Shown here: piece after piece, positions 58,671-64,000 of the stretch
Numbering within the stretch: position 1 is the first letter of the stretch
Layout of the letters: the number at the start of each line of letters is the position of its first letter
From: Crambe crambe
Lineage: Eukaryota > Porifera > Demospongiae > Poecilosclerida > Crambeidae
DNA length: 64,000 nt
Direction: 5' to 3'
Assembly (NCBI GenBank): GCA_963924555.1
Contig: OZ004597.1
Coordinates: 6,273,904 to 6,337,903, forward strand
The notes under the pieces: model-generated
Seen by the model: the letters and a program-made list of their open reading frames with translations, nothing else
Databases searched by the model: none
Told to the model about the DNA's origin: nothing
Made by a program: the position numbers and the translations under genes

Positions 58671-58998
58671 AATTCTCCGTGTCGGAGGTGTCTCATTGGG
58701 TGTGGTGCTTGGTTCTGGTCTGGTGTTTGGGGCCAGGCCCGAACACAGCCTTGATAGTGTCCAGTGTTTGGGGCTGGACAGTTATCTCGGCTTTGTTTGT
58801 AGCAGGGAGACGAATGGGGGTTTTTATTGGGCCAGTTGGGTCTGTAGTGTTTAGTCAGTGGGTGTGGTTCTCCATGTCGGAGATGTCTCATTGGGTGTGG
58901 TGCTTGGTTCTGGTCTGGTGTTTGGGGCCAGACCCGAACACAGCCGTGATAGTGTCCAGTGTTTGGGGCTGGACAGTTATCTTGGCTTTGTTGGTAGC
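58670..58998 (+). repeat. About 195-bp tandem duplication
   Basis: 'ctcattgggtgtggtgcttg' and about 130 bp around it occur at 58691 and 58886 with few differences. Confidence 0.9.
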
Positions 58999-59470
58999 AA
59001 GGGCTAGGTTTGTACGGGAAGAGTTAGAGTGGGTGTGGTCTTGTGACCACTTCTAGGTGTATAGGGATGGTTTTCTCACAGTGTTATGACAACATCTGGA
59101 TGTATTTGTGTCGGTTTCTTGACTCCAAGGCTAGGTTTGTATGGCCAAAGGGCTTGGCTAGGGCCAGGGGAAGAACTAGAGGGGGTGTGGTCTTGTGACC
59201 GCTTCTAGGTGTGCAGGGGTGGTTTTCTCATAGTGTTGTGACAACATCTAGGTGTATGTGATGTACTTGTGTTGATTTCTTGACTTTAAGGCTAGGTTTG
59301 TATAGCCAAAGGGCTTAGCTAGGGCCAGGGGAAGAGCTAGAGAGGGTGTGGTCTTGTGACGACCTCTAGGTGTACAGGGGTCGTTTTCTGACAGTGTTGT
59401 GACAACATCTAGGTGTATGGGATGTACTCGTGTGGATTTCTTGACTCCGAGGCTAGGTTTGTATGGTCAA
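58999..59470 (+). repeat. About 155-bp subtelomeric tandem repeat, three units
   Basis: Units with 'gtggtcttgtgacc' (about 59035, 59188, 59348), 'tgttgtgacaacatctagg' and 'gactccaaggctaggtttgt'. Each ends in a degenerate telomere-like 'ggcttggctagggccagggg'. Confidence 0.9.
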
Positions 59471-62400
59471 GGGCTAGGGCTAGGGCTAGGGCTAGGGCTA
59501 GGGCTAGGGCTAGGGGCTAGGGCTAGGGCTAGGGCTAGGGCTAGGGCTAGGGCTAGGGCTAGGGCTAGGGCTAGGGCTAGGGCTAGGGCTAGGGCTAGGG
59601 CTAGGGCTAGGGCTAGGGCTAGGGCTAGGGCTAGGGCTAGGGCTAGGGCTAGGGCTAGGGCTAGGGCTAGGGCTAGGGCTAGGGCTAGGGCTAGGGCTAG
59701 GGCTAGGGCTAGGGCTAGGGCTAGGGCTAGGGCTAGGGCTAGGGCTAGGGCTAGGGCTAGGGCTAGGGCTAGGGCTAGGGCTAGGGCTAGGGCTAGGGCT
59801 AGGGCTAGGGCTAGGGCTAGGGCTAGGGCTAGGGCTAGGGCTAGGGCTAGGGCTAGGGCTAGGGCTAGGGCTAGGGCTAGGGCTAGGGCTAGGGCTAGGG
59901 CTAGGGCTAGGGCTAGGGCTAGGGCTAGGGCTAGGGCTAGGGCTAGGGCTAGGGCTAGGGCTAGGGCTAGGGCTAGGGCTAGGGCTAGGGCTAGGGCTAG
60001 GGCTAGGGCTAGGGCTAGGGCTAGGGCTAGGGCTAGGGCTAGGGCTAGGGCTAGGGCTAGGGCTAGGGCTAGGGCTAGGGCTAGGGCTAGGGCTAGGGCT
60101 AGGGCTAGGGCTAGGGCTAGGGCTAGGGCTAGGGCTAGGGCTAGGGCTAGGGCTAGGGCTAGGGCTAGGGCTAGGGCTAGGGCTAGGGCTAGGGCTAGGG
60201 CTAGGGCTAGGGCTAGGGCTAGGGCTAGGGCTAGGGCTAGGGCTAGGGCTAGGGCTAGGGCTAGGGCTAGGGCTAGGGCTAGGGCTAGGGCTAGGGCTAG
60301 GGCTAGGGCTAGGGCTAGGGCTAGGGCTAGGGCTAGGGCTAGGGCTAGGGCTAGGGCTAGGGCTAGGGCTAGGGCTAGGGCTAGGGCTAGGGCTAGGGCT
60401 AGGGCTAGGGCTAGGGCTAGGGCTAGGGCTAGGGCTAGGGCTAGGGCTAGGGCTAGGGCTAGGGCTAGGGCTAGGGCTAGGGCTAGGGCTAGGGCTAGGG
60501 CTAGGGCTAGGGCTAGGGCTAGGGCTAGGGCTAGGGCTAGGGCTAGGGCTAGGGCTAGGGCTAGGGCTAGGGCTAGGGCTAGGGCTAGGGCTAGGGCTAG
60601 GGCTAGGGCTAGGGCTAGGGCTAGGGCTAGGGCTAGGGCTAGGGCTAGGGCTAGGGCTAGGGCTAGGGCTAGGGCTAGGGCTAGGGCTAGGGCTAGGGCT
60701 AGGGCTAGGGCTAGGGCTAGGGCTAGGGCTAGGGCTAGGGCTAGGGCTAGGGCTAGGGCTAGGGCTAGGGCTAGGGCTAGGGCTAGGGCTAGGGCTAGGG
60801 CTAGGGCTAGGGCTAGGGCTAGGGCTAGGGCTAGGGCTAGGGCTAGGGCTAGGGCTAGGGCTAGGGCTAGGGCTAGGGCTAGGGCTAGGGCTAGGGCTAG
60901 GGCTAGGGCTAGGGCTAGGGCTAGGGCTAGGGCTAGGGCTAGGGCTAGGGCTAGGGCTAGGGCTAGGGCTAGGGCTAGGGCTAGGGCTAGGGCTAGGGCT
61001 AGGGCTAGGGCTAGGGCTAGGGCTAGGGCTAGGGCTAGGGCTAGGGCTAGGGCTAGGGCTAGGGCTAGGGCTAGGGCTAGGGCTAGGGCTAGGGCTAGGG
61101 CTAGGGCTAGGGCTAGGGCTAGGGCTAGGGCTAGGGCTAGGGCTAGGGCTAGGGCTAGGGCTAGGGCTAGGGCTAGGGCTAGGGCTAGGGCTAGGGCTAG
61201 GGCTAGGGCTAGGGCTAGGGCTAGGGCTAGGGCTAGGGCTAGGGCTAGGGCTAGGGCTAGGGCTAGGGCTAGGGCTAGGGCTAGGGCTAGGGCTAGGGCT
61301 AGGGCTAGGGCTAGGGCTAGGGCTAGGGCTAGGGCTAGGGCTAGGGCTAGGGCTAGGGCTAGGGCTAGGGCTAGGGCTAGGGCTAGGGCTAGGGCTAGGG
61401 CTAGGGCTAGGGCTAGGGCTAGGGCTAGGGCTAGGGCTAGGGCTAGGGCTAGGGCTAGGGCTAGGGCTAGGGCTAGGGCTAGGGCTAGGGCTAGGGCTAG
61501 GGCTAGGGCTAGGGCTAGGGCTAGGGCTAGGGCTAGGGCTAGGGCTAGGGCTAGGGCTAGGGCTAGGGCTAGGGCTAGGGCTAGGGCTAGGGCTAGGGCT
61601 AGGGCTAGGGCTAGGGCTAGGGCTAGGGCTAGGGCTAGGGCTAGGGCTAGGGCTAGGGCTAGGGCTAGGGCTAGGGCTAGGGCTAGGGCTAGGGCTAGGG
61701 CTAGGGCTAGGGCTAGGGCTAGGGCTAGGGCTAGGGCTAGGGCTAGGGCTAGGGCTAGGGCTAGGGCTAGGGCTAGGGCTAGGGCTAGGGCTAGGGCTAG
61801 GGCTAGGGCTAGGGCTAGGGCTAGGGCTAGGGCTAGGGCTAGGGCTAGGGCTAGGGCTAGGGCTAGGGCTAGGGCTAGGGCTAGGGCTAGGGCTAGGGCT
61901 AGGGCTAGGGCTAGGGCTAGGGCTAGGGCTAGGGCTAGGGCTAGGGCTAGGGCTAGGGCTAGGGCTAGGGCTAGGGCTAGGGCTAGGGCTAGGGCTAGGG
62001 CTAGGGCTAGGGCTAGGGCTAGGGCTAGGGCTAGGGCTAGGGCTAGGGCTAGGGCTAGGGCTAGGGCTAGGGCTAGGGCTAGGGCTAGGGCTAGGGCTAG
62101 GGCTAGGGCTAGGGCTAGGGCTAGGGCTAGGGCTAGGGCTAGGGCTAGGGCTAGGGCTAGGGCTAGGGCTAGGGCTAGGGCTAGGGCTAGGGCTAGGGCT
62201 AGGGCTAGGGCTAGGGCTAGGGCTAGGGCTAGGGCTAGGGCTAGGGCTAGGGCTAGGGCTAGGGCTAGGGCTAGGGCTAGGGCTAGGGCTAGGGCTAGGG
62301 CTAGGGCTAGGGCTAGGGCTAGGGCTAGGGCTAGGGCTAGGGCTAGGGCTAGGGCTAGGGCTAGGGCTAGGGCTAGGGCTAGGGCTAGGGCTAGGGCTAG

Positions 62401-64000
62401 GGCTAGGGCTAGGGCTAGGGCTAGGGCTAGGGCTAGGGCTAGGGCTAGGGCTAGGGCTAGGGCTAGGGCTAGGGCTAGGGCTAGGGCTAGGGCTAGGGCT
62501 AGGGCTAGGGCTAGGGCTAGGGCTAGGGCTAGGGCTAGGGCTAGGGCTAGGGCTAGGGCTAGGGCTAGGGCTAGGGCTAGGGCTAGGGCTAGGGCTAGGG
62601 CTAGGGCTAGGGCTAGGGCTAGGGCTAGGGCTAGGGCTAGGGCTAGGGCTAGGGCTAGGGCTAGGGCTAGGGCTAGGGCTAGGGCTAGGGCTAGGGCTAG
62701 GGCTAGGGCTAGGGCTAGGGCTAGGGCTAGGGCTAGGGCTAGGGCTAGGGCTAGGGCTAGGGCTAGGGCTAGGGCTAGGGCTAGGGCTAGGGCTAGGGCT
62801 AGGGCTAGGGCTAGGGCTAGGGCTAGGGCTAGGGCTAGGGCTAGGGCTAGGGCTAGGGCTAGGGCTAGGGCTAGGGCTAGGGCTAGGGCTAGGGCTAGGG
62901 CTAGGGCTAGGGCTAGGGCTAGGGCTAGGGCTAGGGCTAGGGCTAGGGCTAGGGCTAGGGCTAGGGCTAGGGCTAGGGCTAGGGCTAGGGCTAGGGCTAG
63001 GGCTAGGGCTAGGGCTAGGGCTAGGGCTAGGGCTAGGGCTAGGGCTAGGGCTAGGGCTAGGGCTAGGGCTAGGGCTAGGGCTAGGGCTAGGGCTAGGGCT
63101 AGGGCTAGGGCTAGGGCTAGGGCTAGGGCTAGGGCTAGGGCTAGGGCTAGGGCTAGGGCTAGGGCTAGGGCTAGGGCTAGGGCTAGGGCTAGGGCTAGGG
63201 CTAGGGCTAGGGCTAGGGCTAGGGCTAGGGCTAGGGCTAGGGCTAGGGCTAGGGCTAGGGCTAGGGCTAGGGCTAGGGCTAGGGCTAGGGCTAGGGCTAG
63301 GGCTAGGGCTAGGGCTAGGGCTAGGGCTAGGGCTAGGGCTAGGGCTAGGGCTAGGGCTAGGGCTAGGGCTAGGGCTAGGGCTAGGGCTAGGGCTAGGGCT
63401 AGGGCTAGGGCTAGGGCTAGGGCTAGGGCTAGGGCTAGGGCTAGGGCTAGGGCTAGGGCTAGGGCTAGGGCTAGGGCTAGGGCTAGGGCTAGGGCTAGGG
63501 CTAGGGCTAGGGCTAGGGCTAGGGCTAGGGCTAGGGCTAGGGCTAGGGCTAGGGCTAGGGCTAGGGCTAGGGCTAGGGCTAGGGCTAGGGCTAGGGCTAG
63601 GGCTAGGGCTAGGGCTAGGGCTAGGGCTAGGGCTAGGGCTAGGGCTAGGGCTAGGGCTAGGGCTAGGGCTAGGGCTAGGGCTAGGGCTAGGGCTAGGGCT
63701 AGGGCTAGGGCTAGGGCTAGGGCTAGGGCTAGGGCTAGGGCTAGGGCTAGGGCTAGGGCTAGGGCTAGGGCTAGGGCTAGGGCTAGGGCTAGGGCTAGGG
63801 CTAGGGCTAGGGCTAGGGCTAGGGCTAGGGCTAGGGCTAGGGCTAGGGCTAGGGCTAGGGCTAGGGCTAGGGCTAGGGCTAGGGCTAGGGCTAGGGCTAG
63901 GGCTAGGGCTAGGGCTAGGGCTAGGGCTAGGGCTAGGGCTAGGGCTAGGGCTAGGGCTAGGGCTAGGGCTAGGGCTAGGGCTAGGGCTAGGGCTAGGGCT
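59471..64000 (+). repeat. Telomere, (TAGGGC)n
   Basis: About 755 units of the hexamer TAGGGC/GGGCTA, essentially perfect; one unit near 59514 has an extra G. The G-rich strand runs 5'-3' toward the window end, the polarity of a true right-hand chromosome terminus. The hexamer differs from TTAGGG by one base. The tract continues to the last base of the window. Confidence 0.97.

Overview
This is the end of a eukaryotic chromosome. It has GT-AG introns of 50-64 bp, splice-signal-rich leaders, eukaryotic DNA transposons, a non-LTR retrotransposon remnant and 4.5 kb of terminal telomeric hexamer. The gene content (a REase-like plus kinase-like gene family, an HTH/integrase-core gene, an FN3-like receptor fragment) and the very compact introns fit an early-branching animal, most likely a sponge. 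That assignment is inference from style, because no marker gene is present. No rRNA, tRNA, CRISPR or bacterial operon was seen.

Layout, left to right. Positions 1-18646 and 29649-50396 are two direct copies of the same segment. Copy 2 differs by a clean 4.9-kb deletion (13014-17913 of copy 1 is absent), a roughly 4.9-kb block containing a retrotransposon (about 34440-39370), and a 2145-bp DNA transposon (39621-41765). Each copy starts with a tandem leader carrying splice signals and a kinase-like gene (2571-4018; 32239-33696, frameshifted), followed by about 8 kb of degenerate repeats (5.8-12.4 kb; 42.6-49.2 kb). Copy 1 continues into an integrase-like gene (12971-13943) and a decayed gene (about 15900-16420). 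A third kinase-like gene lies inverted at 18495-19948. It belongs to a palindrome of about 15.7 kb with arms 18262-24903 and 28447-33960 around a 3.5-kb spacer that holds MITEs. A Merlin-type element (21295-22607) interrupts the left arm.

Copy 2 stops inside a fourth kinase-gene fragment, where telomeric hexamers begin (50396). From there to the end the DNA is a stack of blocks separated by short telomere tracts (50396-50414, 55530-55551, 58041-58110), all in the same orientation as the terminal tract (59471-64000). The blocks consist of 52-bp, 31-bp, 30-bp, about 140-bp and about 157-bp tandem repeats, one small spliced ORF (51349-51736), a CpG-rich promoter-like patch (57880-58035), and an element on the minus strand with a hammerhead-ribozyme-like core (58352-58381).

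The terminal repeat is (TAGGGC)n, a one-base variant of the usual animal TTAGGG. The stacked, co-oriented tracts suggest repeated chromosome breakage and healing, possibly with retroelement additions at the end. The only apparently intact protein genes are two kinase-like genes (2571-4018 and 18495-19948). The 110-codon ORF at 51349 is possible, and the integrase-like gene lacks its 3' end.
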